This document shows, piece by piece, positions 24,274 to 32,254 of a stretch of DNA of 64,000 bases. The notes beneath the pieces were generated by a model that was given only the letters and a program-made list of their open reading frames with translations, was not told where the DNA came from and ran no database searches. Position numbers and translations under genes: made by a program. Source of the stretch: Polyangium jinanense (GTDB lineage Bacteria > Myxococcota > Polyangia > Polyangiales > Polyangiaceae); the NCBI RefSeq assembly GCF_028435365.1, contig NZ_JAGTJJ010000006.1, forward strand, positions 186,001-250,000, written 5' to 3'. The stretch's first letter is position 1. Every line of letters starts with the position of its first letter.

Positions 24274-26691
24274 TCAGATCTCCTTCGCCCGTCCCACCTT
24301 CGGATCCTCCGATTCGAGCACCGAAAGCGCGAGCGGATCCGATTTCCCGAGCTCCTCCAAAAGCTGCACGAGCCCCCGGCGTGAACCGTAGTAGTTCGAC
24401 GCTTCGTGGTCGGCCTCGGTGATGCACCCGCGGACGACCGACCTCGAGATCGGCGGGAATCGCAGGGCTTCGAGCGCCATGGACCAGAGGCCGTCGACGA
24501 AGTTCTGGTCGGCGGGGAACTCGAGCAGGCCCGCGAGTGTGAGCAGGATGGCGCCGCGCTTGCCCGCGGGCGTGTGCATGGGCGGACCATCGAGCAGGCC
24601 CGTGTCGAAGGCGCGCCACATCGCGTCGGCCGCGCAAAGCAGGCGCTTCAGCTCCTTGCCCGCGTGGCTCAGGTGGGCGTGCATCATCACGTCCGCCTGC
24701 ATGCCCGCCGGGCCTTCTTCCAACGCTCGGGGGCTCCGCTCGGACGAGCCGAGCTCCGCCCCCGAACCCCCGCCACGTACATACCGACAAACAGCCGGCA
24801 AGGCCCCGAGCCGCTCGCCGGGCAAACCCCCGGGCACATCGGCCGGCGGCTCGCCTCGGTCGTAGAACCCGCCCGCGTGAAAGATGTAGAAGAGCTCGCT
24901 TTGTCCAGGCAAACCCGCCCAGAGATCCGAGTATTGCGTGACGCGGTTCATGCTTCCCGCGGCCCAGCCGAGCCCGGTGGCCGCCTCGCCGCCGATCTGC
25001 GAGGGCGCGACGCCGGGATCCCGCGGCGTGAGCGAGGCGCGCAGGTCCTCGGCGAGCTCGGCGATCGTGAGGTCGAGGAAGCCGTCGTAGAGGTCGGCGC
25101 GGCCGTCGCGGTTGACGTCCTGGAAGCGCGCGACGACGAGGGGATTGCCGGGCCCGACGAACTGCGAGAAGCCCGGGAAGTGGGCCTGCGCGTGGTGCCA
25201 TTGCACGCGCCGCATGCGGGCCTCGATCTCGGCGTGCGTCTCCTTCTCGCACATGCCGCGCAAGAGCTCGACGAAGCAATCGACGCCCTCGGAGGCGTTC
25301 ATCTTGCCGTCGGGCCCGCCGTTCCGGAAATAAGTGCTGTCCCAGGACGAGTAGATGTCGGCGTCGGGGAAGGCGCGCGCGATCGCGAAGCGGGTTGTCA
25401 ATCCAGCACATTGCGCGTTCATCATGATCTTGTAACCGGCCTGGCGCGCCGTGGCCGTGGCAGCGCGCATGTCGTAGGCGCCGAGCTGGGCGTGGCGGTT
25501 GATGAAGACGCCGACGAACGTCGGGTCGGCCATTTCGATGTTCTCGTCGTCGGGCCGCGCGACGCGGGCGTAGAGCCAGACGGGATCGCCGCTCGGCGTG
25601 CGGAACGGGGCTTCGAGGACGCGATACGTCGTGTATTTCGGCGGCTTCGGCGAGCCCTCGGGCGCGGGGATTTCGCGGAAGCCGTAGCGTTCGATGAAGA
25701 TGTCGACCTCGCCCTCGTGGAAATCGCGGGCCGAGCACATGGCGAAGCGAAAGGGTCCGGCGAGTTTGTCGTAAGGCGGCGCCTCGCGCACGAGGCTCCG
25801 GACGAGGCTCCGCGCGAGCTCCCGGTCCGCGGCCGAGAGCGCCGGCGCGCGCATCGAGAGGAGCTGAATCGCGTGCGCCCGGAGCGCCGGCATGGCCGAA
25901 GGCCCGGTCTCCCCCGCGACGATCGCGAACATCAGGGCCGCGGCCTGGTCGGCCGCCGCGCGGAACTCGGGATCCCGGAGCGCCGTGGCCACGAGGTGCG
26001 AGAGCACGGTGAGCGCGGCCGAGCGAATTTGCGCGGCCGCGAGCGGCTCGTTTCGCGCATATTCGGTATTCGTCGCGGCAGCGGCGAGCGCGCTCCGAGC
26101 CTGCGCGAGGAGTTCCGCGGCCTGCGGGGCGGTGAGCCGCTCGGGGCGCAAGGGTTCGTCAGGGTGAAACGCGCTCGGCGGGAAGAGGCGTTCGAAGGTC
26201 GTGGTGCGGCGCGACGAGACCCAGCGCGCGGCGCGGACGAGCGCGGGGCCCGCGTCGAGGCCACGTGGCGGCGGCCCTGGCTCGGTGGCAAACGATCCAT
26301 CGGGCAGGAGCCATAACGACGGCGCGCCCTCGCGCCCGGCCGTCAAATCGAGGGCCGCGGCGGCCCCGGGGGCGGCGGCCCGCCCGACCTGCTTCGGCGG
26401 CACGACGGCGACGTCGGCGATCCTGCGCCGCACGGGGGTTCGTCCGGGGAAGATGACGCGCACGCTCTTCTTCCGGTTCGCTTGGAGCATCTGGATCGTC
26501 GCCTCCGAGGCGGGGGGCGTGAGGCTCACGGCATAATCACGATCCCCTTCCAGCAACACGTGCACGCCGGGCGTGCGGCGCGCGTCCTTCCAGCGCTCGG
26601 CGGCGGCCTCTCCCGCGCCGGCGAGGAGGACCGGCACGTCGACGTTTTCACCCGATGTCGCACGAAAACGGAGGAAAATGGGGTCGGGCAT
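24274..26691 (-). CDS. Large cytoplasmic protein, unassigned, with a Ca-binding-like loop
   Basis: An 805-residue protein without signal peptide or membrane segment. The N-terminal 150 residues include a basic beta-rich segment (VRVIFPGRTPVRRRIADVAVV) and low-complexity Ala/Pro stretches; a central region (about 330-560) is more conserved-looking, with YKIMMNAQCAGLTTRFAIAR, FPDADIYSSWDSTYFRNGG and DVNRDGRADLYDGFLDL. The last has the DxNxDGxxDxxD spacing of EF-hand/dockerin calcium loops. The middle part with a Cys, Arg and Asp cluster might be catalytic, but no enzyme family is recognised. The start ATG at 26691 has GGAG upstream. Confidence 0.78.
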   Translation of the reverse strand: MPDPIFLRFRATSGENVDVPVLLAGAGEAAAERWKDARRTPGVHVLLEGDRDYAVSLTPPASEATIQMLQANRKKSVRVIFPGRTPVRRRIADVAVVPPKQVGRAAAPGAAAALDLTAGREGAPSLWLLPDGSFATEPGPPPRGLDAGPALVRAARWVSSRRTTTFERLFPPSAFHPDEPLRPERLTAPQAAELLAQARSALAAAATNTEYARNEPLAAAQIRSAALTVLSHLVATALRDPEFRAAADQAAALMFAIVAGETGPSAMPALRAHAIQLLSMRAPALSAADRELARSLVRSLVREAPPYDKLAGPFRFAMCSARDFHEGEVDIFIERYGFREIPAPEGSPKPPKYTTYRVLEAPFRTPSGDPVWLYARVARPDDENIEMADPTFVGVFINRHAQLGAYDMRAATATARQAGYKIMMNAQCAGLTTRFAIARAFPDADIYSSWDSTYFRNGGPDGKMNASEGVDCFVELLRGMCEKETHAEIEARMRRVQWHHAQAHFPGFSQFVGPGNPLVVARFQDVNRDGRADLYDGFLDLTIAELAEDLRASLTPRDPGVAPSQIGGEAATGLGWAAGSMNRVTQYSDLWAGLPGQSELFYIFHAGGFYDRGEPPADVPGGLPGERLGALPAVCRYVRGGGSGAELGSSERSPRALEEGPAGMQADVMMHAHLSHAGKELKRLLCAADAMWRAFDTGLLDGPPMHTPAGKRGAILLTLAGLLEFPADQNFVDGLWSMALEALRFPPISRSVVRGCITEADHEASNYYGSRRGLVQLLEELGKSDPLALSVLESEDPKVGRAKEI

Positions 26692-26789
26692 GGGATTCGC
26701 TCCGGAGAGAAGCGTCCTCCGATTCGGCGGGAGCGATCAACGGAAAACCGCATGGCCTCTGGAGCGTGGCTTGAGATAGGATCGCGCGC

Positions 26790-27023
26790 ATGACGGATCT
26801 CGATGGCGACGGAACTGCCGGGGAGCGGGACGAGAGCGATCCGCTCGCCGACCTCGTGGAAGAGGCTGATCGGGCAGGCACGGCGCCTCGGTTGAATCCG
26901 GAGAGCTACGTGCAAGGAGTCTACGTGAGGGGAGCTCGGACGGAATGGATGATGCAAAGCGTACGATCGCCGCGATGCACCGTGATCCCCAAAAAATCGT
27001 CGCCGCGTTCGAGACGCCGGTGA
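26790..27023 (+). CDS. Short acidic open frame, uncertain
   Basis: A 77-codon frame starting at ATG 26790. The first 50 residues are acidic with a normal composition (MTDLDGDGTAGERDESDPLA, LVEEADRAG) and GC-rich third positions, so they look coded; the last 25 overlap the zinc-ribbon gene at 26945 in another frame and are basic and atypical. Either translation switches frame near 26940 (frameshift, giving a protein of about 128 residues), or this is a chance frame upstream of the real gene. Confidence 0.35.
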   Translation: MTDLDGDGTAGERDESDPLADLVEEADRAGTAPRLNPESYVQGVYVRGARTEWMMQSVRSPRCTVIPKKSSPRSRRR

Positions 27024-27178
27024 AGTGCGCGCGTTGCAGCGCGGCGCATGCGCGATTCCGGATGGTGGACCAAAATTTCCCGCGTTGCCTCTCCTGCGGT
27101 CGCTCTTTTCTGGCGGACGACGGGAAATTGCCGAAGGTCGAATTCCGCGACGAGCCGGACGCCCCCGCGCATCAGTAA
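26945..27178 (+). CDS. Small zinc-ribbon protein
   Basis: A 77-residue protein with one treble-clef/zinc-ribbon motif: KCARCSAAHARFRMVD and RCLSCGRSFL give two CxxC knuckles 20 residues apart. The rest is charged and short. Such proteins bind nucleic acid or act as adaptors; no enzymatic domain is attached. It converges on and overlaps the small gene at 27172 by 7 bp, and its start lies inside the preceding 77-codon frame, so whether it is a separate gene or the 3' part of a frameshifted one remains open. Confidence 0.6.
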   Translation: MDDAKRTIAAMHRDPQKIVAAFETPVKCARCSAAHARFRMVDQNFPRCLSCGRSFLADDGKLPKVEFRDEPDAPAHQ

Positions 27179-27471
27179 AGCTCGACCTCCCAGTCCTCGA
27201 ACGGGGGCTCGACGACGTAATCCGGCTCCACGTAACTCCGGATGAACTGAGCGGCCCGGCGCTCGGCCTGCTTCGCATTCAGGACGATCCCCGCATCATC
27301 GAATTCGAGCACGTTCATGAAGATCGCGTACGTCTGTTCGAGCGCGCTCGGCTCCTCGAAGATGGCCGAGTAATCCACGCCGTCGAGCAAAGGCAGACCC
27401 GCGGTGCCGTTCGCCAGCCAGTACGAAAACAGGCGAACCGCGCCACGGACGGAGGGGCTCACTTTCGGCAC
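27172..27471 (-). CDS. Small protein of the DUF7677 type, immunity-like
   Basis: A 99-residue soluble protein starting at GTG 27471 behind GAGGTGAG. Sequence SGAVRLFSYWLANGTAG-like opening (RGAVRLFSYWLANGTAGLPL), then LEFDDAGIVLNAKQAERRAA and an acidic C-terminus PPFEDWEVELY. The pattern, acidic, single-domain and without signal, matches orphan immunity-like families such as DUF7677, as I remember them; this is not confirmed. First of a run of small minus-strand genes extending to 29537. Confidence 0.65.
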   Translation of the reverse strand: MPKVSPSVRGAVRLFSYWLANGTAGLPLLDGVDYSAIFEEPSALEQTYAIFMNVLEFDDAGIVLNAKQAERRAAQFIRSYVEPDYVVEPPFEDWEVELY

Positions 27472-27540
27472 GTTCTCACCTCTCGACGTTTACCACGCAG
27501 CCTCGACCTGTGCGTTCTGGACGCGGACGCCGATCATCCT

Positions 27541-27876
27541 TCACCAATCACGCGGCGCGATCGCCTCTTCGATGTCGAATTCGTAGCCGTAGGCGTCGAG
27601 GATGAAGCCGATATCCTCCGCGATGGCCTCGCGCGCGACGGTCTCGATCTCGCTTTCCGCTTCGTAAAACTCCTCCTGGAGCTCGTTGAACGCCTCGGTC
27701 GTCGCGTGCGTGAGCGCGTAGACCGCGCTTCCTTTGGGCGCCTCTTTCTCGATGCGCTCCGCCAGCGCCGCGAGCAGCCACTGCCCCTTTTCGACGAGGT
27801 GCTTCGGGTAGTAGTCGTCCTCGATCATCGACGCGAGGAATTTTCGCTGCGCGACGGTCTGATTCTCGATGGTCAT
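27541..27876 (-). CDS. DUF5713 family protein
   Basis: A 111-residue protein. The ATG at 27876 begins MTIENQTVAQRKFLASMIED, and the sequence continues DDYYPKHLVEKGQWLLAALAERIE, YALTHATTEAFNELQEEF and ESEIETVAREAIAEDIGFI before ending IEEAIAPRDW. The order N-x-x-F-L-x-x-M-x-x-D-D-Y, L-T-H-A-x-T-E-x-F-N-E-L-Q-E-E-F and APRDW is that of DUF5713, a compact helical family of unknown role that is scattered across bacteria. Longer readings upstream are basic and unlikely. Part of the small-gene run on this strand. Confidence 0.85.
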   Translation of the reverse strand: MTIENQTVAQRKFLASMIEDDYYPKHLVEKGQWLLAALAERIEKEAPKGSAVYALTHATTEAFNELQEEFYEAESEIETVAREAIAEDIGFILDAYGYEFDIEEAIAPRDW

Positions 27877-27934
27877 TTTGCCCGCCGCAGCATGCCACCA
27901 GGCGGCCATCTGCACAAGCCGACGCAGTGATTCC

Positions 27935-28426
27935 CTACGAATCCGCGTCCTCCAGCAGAGCCTCGGCGAGCTCCGCGGCCAAGGCTGCAGAACGAAGACG
28001 CGCGGGTGAGCGGTCGCTGGCAATCGCAAGCGTCACCGGGACCATGATACGAGCGTGCGAATGCAACAAGGCTCGGAGGTCGCCACGAAGGCCGGTCTCG
28101 GGATCGATGCCTTCGAATTCGAACCCGGGCTCGGGCCCGAAGGAGCCCAGGAGGTCGATGAGCACGTCGAGCGTCGTTCGACGCGCAATCTCATTGTCGC
28201 TTTCGAGGATCCGGGCGAGGAAGGGTAGCGCCGGCAGTACCACTGGGTAGTAGCTGCCCGAGTGATTGTTTCCGACGGCATAAAGAAATTTGTGGTAGGC
28301 GCGGAGGGCCTCCTCCTCGGAAGTGCACGACGAAAGGGCGCGAAGCGCGGATGGAACCTCGTTCGGGTCGTTCCATTCCGGCTGGGCAAAGGACGCCCAG
28401 GGGACATTCCGCACGTCGTCCAGCAT
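27935..28426 (-). CDS. HEAT-like small protein, unassigned
   Basis: A 163-residue protein starting at the ATG at 28426 (GAGGAA upstream); an ATG at 28468 would overlap the HNH gene. It begins MLDDVRNVPWASFAQPEW and contains HKFLYAVGNNHSGSYYPVVL, ALPFLARILESDNEIARRTT and DVLIDLLGSFGPEPG, alternating amphipathic helices like those of HEAT repeats. Similar proteins with the NNHSGSYYP signature occur next to polymorphic toxins as immunity proteins in actinobacteria, as far as I recall; here no toxin is adjacent, although an HNH nuclease gene lies 29 bp upstream. Confidence 0.75.
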   Translation of the reverse strand: MLDDVRNVPWASFAQPEWNDPNEVPSALRALSSCTSEEEALRAYHKFLYAVGNNHSGSYYPVVLPALPFLARILESDNEIARRTTLDVLIDLLGSFGPEPGFEFEGIDPETGLRGDLRALLHSHARIMVPVTLAIASDRSPARLRSAALAAELAEALLEDADS

Positions 28427-28455
28427 GGTTCCTCGGCGGGCTTCGGCCTCCTGGC

Positions 28456-28863
28456 TCAAGGACGCCATCCACGGCGCAAGAGCAATACGCGCAGCCGAAC
28501 GCGCCCCTCGTCGTTCATGTCGAGGAGCTGCACGGTGGCACGCCCCTCGGCCGTCACCCCCTCCACGGTCCCTTCCGACTCTACGGAAAAGTGCTCTCCC
28601 CAAGACTGCCGCCTCGGGTGATAAAGCGGCACGATGGCACTCGTCTCGGGGTCGATCGACGCGATATTCGGCCCCTTCTTCAGGTTGCAGCGAATGCAGC
28701 AGAGGCACAGGTTATCGACATCATCCGATCCACGGTGTTGCCTTCCGATGATGTGGTCGACCTGATGGGGCAGAATCGACGCGCTTTGAGGCAACCGACA
28801 GTACTCGCACGCGCCCTGGGCGCGCCGCTGGACGAACTCCCGCGTGTCGGTCGAGAGCTTCAC
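28456..28863 (-). CDS. HNH endonuclease
   Basis: A 135-residue metal-dependent nuclease. The complete HNH site is visible: first zinc knuckle ACEYC (Cys19, Cys22), VDHIIGRQHRG with Asp36 and His37, NLCLCCIRCN with Asn51, Cys56, Cys59 and Asn60, then KKG. The C-terminal beta region (EGVTAEGRATVQLLDMNDEGR) is typical of stand-alone HNH proteins. It starts at GTG 28863 and overlaps the upstream 71-residue gene by 4 bp, so the two are cotranslated. It may be a restriction, homing or toxin-type nuclease; no methylase or intron is near. Confidence 0.92.
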   Translation of the reverse strand: MKLSTDTREFVQRRAQGACEYCRLPQSASILPHQVDHIIGRQHRGSDDVDNLCLCCIRCNLKKGPNIASIDPETSAIVPLYHPRRQSWGEHFSVESEGTVEGVTAEGRATVQLLDMNDEGRVRLRVLLLRRGWRP

Positions 28864-29075
28864 GACGCGGCGCGCACGCTCCAGAACTCCTCGGCCTGCA
28901 GTTTGAGGAGGCTCAGCGTGTCATTCAGGCGGACGACCTCGGCGTACTCCTGGTGCTCTTCCGGCGTGAGGACGCCGGCGGTGCTCTTCCGCGCGAGCTC
29001 CTCGACGCGTGGAGCCAGTTCTTTGCTGACCGCTTCGAGCGCCGCTTCGAGCTGCTCCAAGGTTCGCCTTTCCAT
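28860..29075 (-). CDS. Small helical partner of the HNH nuclease
   Basis: A 71-residue protein from the ATG at 29075, with GGAGAA at a good distance. It is highly charged and helical: MERRTLEQLEAALEAVSKEL, LTPEEHQEYAEVVRLNDTLS, LLKLQAEEFWSVRAAS. Its stop overlaps the HNH start by 4 bp. Small helical proteins paired with HNH genes are widespread in cyanobacteria and planctomycetes and could be antitoxins or DNA-targeting partners; nothing in the sequence shows which. No DNA-binding helix-turn-helix is evident. Confidence 0.7.
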   Translation of the reverse strand: MERRTLEQLEAALEAVSKELAPRVEELARKSTAGVLTPEEHQEYAEVVRLNDTLSLLKLQAEEFWSVRAAS

Positions 29076-29189
29076 GCGTTTCTCCGTCGCCGATGTCTCC
29101 CGGTAGCATGCCACCCCTCCGCCGTCGGCACAAGGTCGGTCGCGAATGGGCGGGCGGGGAGGCATGACGCAGGCTCGAGGCGCCTCCCA

Positions 29190-29537
29190 TCAACAGAAAA
29201 ACACCTTCTCCCCGCGCGCAAGATACCCGACGATACGCGCAAGCAGTACGTGCCCGGAGACCTCGGCGAGTGTCAATCTGCGCAAAGCCTCCCGGAGGTC
29301 CCCCTGCATCCGATCGACCCGATCGAGCGAGACATCGATGCCCTCGCGGGTGAAGCCGGGCCATACCTCCACCGGTACGCCGAGCCGCGCGCAGTATTCC
29401 ACGAGCTCGTGCCAGGACGAATACGAGACGACGTCCATGTCGCCGTCGATGATATCGACCTCCCAGTGCTCCTGCTGGTCGTTCCCGCGATACGGAAGCC
29501 TGCCCAACTGTCGGGCGTGGTGCAACGATCCGGGCAT
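29190..29537 (-). CDS. Small protein, unassigned
   Basis: A 115-residue protein with start ATG at 29537. The core WEVDIIDGDMDVVSYSSWHE and LGVPVEVWPGFTREGIDVSLD looks folded and acidic, and the C-terminal part is helical (DLREALRRLTLAEVSGHVLL). The N-terminal 20 residues are less convincing, so the real start may be internal. No family recognised. It is the last member of the run of small minus-strand genes and lies 98 bp from the divergent esterase gene. Confidence 0.6.
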   Translation of the reverse strand: MPGSLHHARQLGRLPYRGNDQQEHWEVDIIDGDMDVVSYSSWHELVEYCARLGVPVEVWPGFTREGIDVSLDRVDRMQGDLREALRRLTLAEVSGHVLLARIVGYLARGEKVFFC

Positions 29538-29635
29538 GGGGCAGCGAGCGTAATGGTTGGGGCCGGAGCCCTGTCAAGCCCGGTCGCCGCCCCTCCTCCC
29601 CCACCCCCCTCGAAATCCTGCTACCGTCCCGCCCC

Positions 29636-30370
29636 ATGGAACCCCGCACCTTCGGCCCCCTCCGCGTCCACGCCCGCGGCGGCGACGATCACCGCGGCGG
29701 CGGCGACGGCCCCGCGATTCTGCTCTGCCACGGCTTCGGCGCGCCCGGGGAAGACCTCGTCAGCCTCTGCCGCGTCATCGACGCCGGCCGCGGCGTCCGC
29801 TGGTTCTTCCCCGAAGCCCCCCTCGAAGTCGAAGTCGGCCCCGGCATGCACGGCCGTGCCTGGTGGGACATCGGCATGGATCGGCTGATGACCCTGCTCA
29901 TGCGCGGCGACATCGACGGCGCCATGAAGCGCCTCGACGAGGTGCCCGAGGGACTCGCGCCCGCGCGTGATGCCCTCGCGGAGACCATCGAGGTCCTCGT
30001 GAAGGATCTCGGCGTGCGGCGCGATCAGCTCCTCGTGGGCGGGTTTTCCCAGGGCGCCATGGTCACGACCGAACTCGTGACCCACCTCCGCGAGCCTTTC
30101 GCCGGCCTCGCCGTGCTCTCGGGGACCCGGCTCGGCGGCGACCGATGGCAGACGGGGCTCGATGCGCTCGGCGAGCGGCTCTCGGCGTTCATCTCGCACG
30201 GGCGGCGTGATCCGCTCCTGCCTTTCGGACGCGCCGAGATCCTGCGGGACATGATGACCGCGGCGAAAGCCGGCGTGACGTGGGTGCCGCACGGCGGCGC
30301 GCACGAGATCCCCCCGGTCGTCGTGAACGGCCTGGGGACGTTCGCGCAGGCCCGTCTCGGCGGGGCGTAG
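29636..30370 (+). CDS. Phospholipase/carboxylesterase family hydrolase
   Basis: A 244-residue alpha/beta hydrolase, probably a short-chain carboxylesterase or lysophospholipase. Visible motifs: oxyanion-hole segment AILLCHGFGAPGED near residue 28, nucleophile elbow GGFSQGAM with Ser138, acid Asp192 in SHGRRDPLLP, and His223 in HGGAHEIP, a complete catalytic triad in the right order for the carboxylesterase 2 family. No signal peptide, so it is cytoplasmic. The gene follows an intergenic region of about 100 bp and precedes the zinc-finger-like membrane protein by 47 bp on the same strand. Confidence 0.9.
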   Translation: MEPRTFGPLRVHARGGDDHRGGGDGPAILLCHGFGAPGEDLVSLCRVIDAGRGVRWFFPEAPLEVEVGPGMHGRAWWDIGMDRLMTLLMRGDIDGAMKRLDEVPEGLAPARDALAETIEVLVKDLGVRRDQLLVGGFSQGAMVTTELVTHLREPFAGLAVLSGTRLGGDRWQTGLDALGERLSAFISHGRRDPLLPFGRAEILRDMMTAAKAGVTWVPHGGAHEIPPVVVNGLGTFAQARLGGA

Positions 30371-30417
30371 CGCCCGAGGGCTCCCCTTTTCCGGCTCGCC
30401 AGCGTACACTCTTCCCC

Positions 30418-30978
30418 ATGCTTCGACGCTTCCACATCGCCGAGCCTTGCAGCGAGCGCTGGGAGTCGATGACGGGTTCGGAGGCGCGACGGCATTGCAG
30501 TTCGTGCGACAAGCAGGTCGTCGCGCTCGCCGAGCTCTCGCCCGAGGAGGCCGATCGGCTGATCGCCTCGGCCCGGCCGCACTCGCTCTGCGTGCGGGTG
30601 GAGCACGACGAGGAGGGGAACGTCCTCTTCCGCGAGCGCGAGCCACGTCCCCCGCCCGCTCGGAGTTTGCCGCGGCTGCGCCTCGCCGTGGGTGCGTCGC
30701 TGCTCGTCGCGGCCTGCGGCAAGCACGAGCCCGCGCCGACCGCGACGAACGAGATCGCGCAGCCCGAGGCCGCCGAAGCCCAGGCGCCGAGAGCCCCGGC
30801 CGAGGCGCAAACGCCGCCCGAAGCCGAGGCGCAGCCGAAGACGTCACCGGACCAGCCGACCGGCCTGAACCCGCAACAGCGCAAGCACAACGCGACCTCG
30901 GTCCCGGGAAAACCGAACACGCGGGTCACGACGGGCTGCGCCTGCGCGATCGGCGATCCGGTCTGTAGCTGCCTCTAG
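30418..30978 (+). CDS. Cys-motif protein with single membrane segment
   Basis: A 186-residue protein. The first 70 residues contain FHIAEPCSERWESMTGSEAR, then HCSSCDKQVVALAELSPEEA and SLCVRVEHDEEGNVLF. The sequence C-x-x-x-W-x-x-M-T-x2-x-x-R-x-C-x-x-C-x-x-x-V is shared with small cytoplasmic N-terminal domains of Bacteroidetes and myxobacterial membrane proteins and may bind zinc. A hydrophobic segment RLRLAVGASLLVAACG follows near residue 90 and acts as an anchor or non-cleaved signal, after which comes a Pro/Ala/Glu-rich tail ending GCACAIGDPVCSCL with several Cys. Function unknown. Confidence 0.75.
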   Translation: MLRRFHIAEPCSERWESMTGSEARRHCSSCDKQVVALAELSPEEADRLIASARPHSLCVRVEHDEEGNVLFREREPRPPPARSLPRLRLAVGASLLVAACGKHEPAPTATNEIAQPEAAEAQAPRAPAEAQTPPEAEAQPKTSPDQPTGLNPQQRKHNATSVPGKPNTRVTTGCACAIGDPVCSCL

Positions 30979-31458
30979 CTACGAAGGTTCGCGCGCAGGC
31001 GCGGCGTCCGCGGGCCAGAGCCTGCGGAACCCGAGGCCGACGATCGTGCCGTCGCTGCGCTCGACGAGCGCGCCGAACCGGCACTTTTCGATGAGCGTGC
31101 CCTCGTCCACGCGACCCTCGTCGAGGTAGCGGATCCGCTGGCCCTCGCTCAGCGTGGCGAAGACCCGCGCGTCGGCGGCGATCGTCACGAGATCCCGCGG
31201 GAGGGCGGCGTCGAGCGGGGCGGCCGCCGCGCGACGGGTCCGGCGCACCACGTTCTCGTCGACCCACACGTCGAGCTCGTCTCCCCGGACGAACAGGACC
31301 ACGCCCATCAGGCGAACGCCGCCCGGCGTGGTGAACGTGACCGCGTCCCCGGCCCCGGGTTCGGTCGAGGCGCGCCCGCCGAGGCGCTTGCGCATGGCAT
31401 CGACTGTCGGCAGCGGCGGCCGAGGCGTGAGGACGGGGAGCCCGAACTTCCGGACCAT
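30979..31458 (-). CDS. Soluble beta-rich protein, unassigned
   Basis: A 159-residue protein starting at ATG 31458 (a TTG at 31467 would add three residues). It contains DAVTFTTPGGVRLMGVVLFV, RGDELDVWVDENVVRRTRRA and TLIEKCRFGALVERSDGTIV, alternating beta strands that suggest two small SH3-like barrels; no signal peptide. No family recognised. It ends exactly where the convergent Cys-motif gene ends, leaving no intergenic space. Confidence 0.7.
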   Translation of the reverse strand: MVRKFGLPVLTPRPPLPTVDAMRKRLGGRASTEPGAGDAVTFTTPGGVRLMGVVLFVRGDELDVWVDENVVRRTRRAAAAPLDAALPRDLVTIAADARVFATLSEGQRIRYLDEGRVDEGTLIEKCRFGALVERSDGTIVGLGFRRLWPADAAPAREPS

Positions 31459-31650
31459 CGAACCCAAACATAACGCGCCCCGCCCCCCGCCGCGATCCCC
31501 TCGTGCACCCGCCAGACAGCGTGTGCCTCCCTACGGTTTTCCCGCGGACAGGAATATATTTTTCATCGCCTCACTTTTTTTCCGGACGATCGGGTCGTTC
31601 GACACATGGAGCTCATTGAGGGGACTCTATGTCCGGTCCCGTAAAACCCC
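31459..31650. other. AT-richer divergent promoter region
   Basis: This 192-bp space separates divergently transcribed genes. It contains the only markedly AT-rich stretch nearby (ATATATTTTTC at about 31554-31564 and a run of seven T), as expected of promoters in a GC-rich genome. No defined -35/-10 pair can be assigned with confidence. Confidence 0.35.
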
Positions 31651-32205
31651 ATGCTCGACACGTACGTCCTTCCTGTCTCCCCCGACGAACCCACCACGGT
31701 CGCCGAGGGCCTGGCGCTGCTGGAGCACGAACTCGACGAAGTGCCGGATGCCGTTTTTCCCGGTCTGTCAGGACAGCCACCGGAGCTCGACCCATGGGAG
31801 GTGGTCGACATTCTGGGAGACGAGATGCGCTCCGGGCGGCTCAAAGGTTTTGCCGGGTACGTGGGAGGTTTTCCCGCGGGGCTCTGCCTCGTCGGCGCGC
31901 TCGCGGCGTTCGCGCCCAGCGCCGCCGCGACGACGGGGCGGGTGCCGACGGTGGCCTGCCTGCTCGTGGCCCCGCGCTACCGAACGCTCGGGCTCGGGCG
32001 GGTGCTGCTCGCCGAGGCCGAGAGCGCGCTGGCCGCCGAAGGGGTGACGTTCGTGGATGCGTACCCGCCGAAGACACGGCCCGGGAAGGAGATCGGGCCG
32101 CTCGGTACGTTCCTGCAGGCAGGGTTCGTCCGGATGGGCGAAGCCGGAGACCGGATTCTGGTGCGGAAGACGCTGGGAACGACGCGGGCGCGGAAGGTGG
32201 GGTGA
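31651..32205 (+). CDS. GNAT family N-acetyltransferase
   Basis: A 184-residue predicted acetyltransferase. After an N-terminal helical region (MLDTYVLPVSPDEPTTVAEG), the strand-loop VPTVACLLVAPRYRTLGLGR carries the acetyl-CoA-binding R-x-x-G-x-G motif, followed by VLLAEAESALAAEGVTFVDA and a C-terminal FLQAGFVRMGE, the usual GNAT ending. Substrate unknown. The gene is 99 bp upstream of the DUF262-HipA operon on the same strand. Confidence 0.85.
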   Translation: MLDTYVLPVSPDEPTTVAEGLALLEHELDEVPDAVFPGLSGQPPELDPWEVVDILGDEMRSGRLKGFAGYVGGFPAGLCLVGALAAFAPSAAATTGRVPTVACLLVAPRYRTLGLGRVLLAEAESALAAEGVTFVDAYPPKTRPGKEIGPLGTFLQAGFVRMGEAGDRILVRKTLGTTRARKVG

Positions 32206-32254
32206 GACGCGAGGGTGTGGGTTGATCGGAGGTCTCTTGATGAGGACTGCTTCC

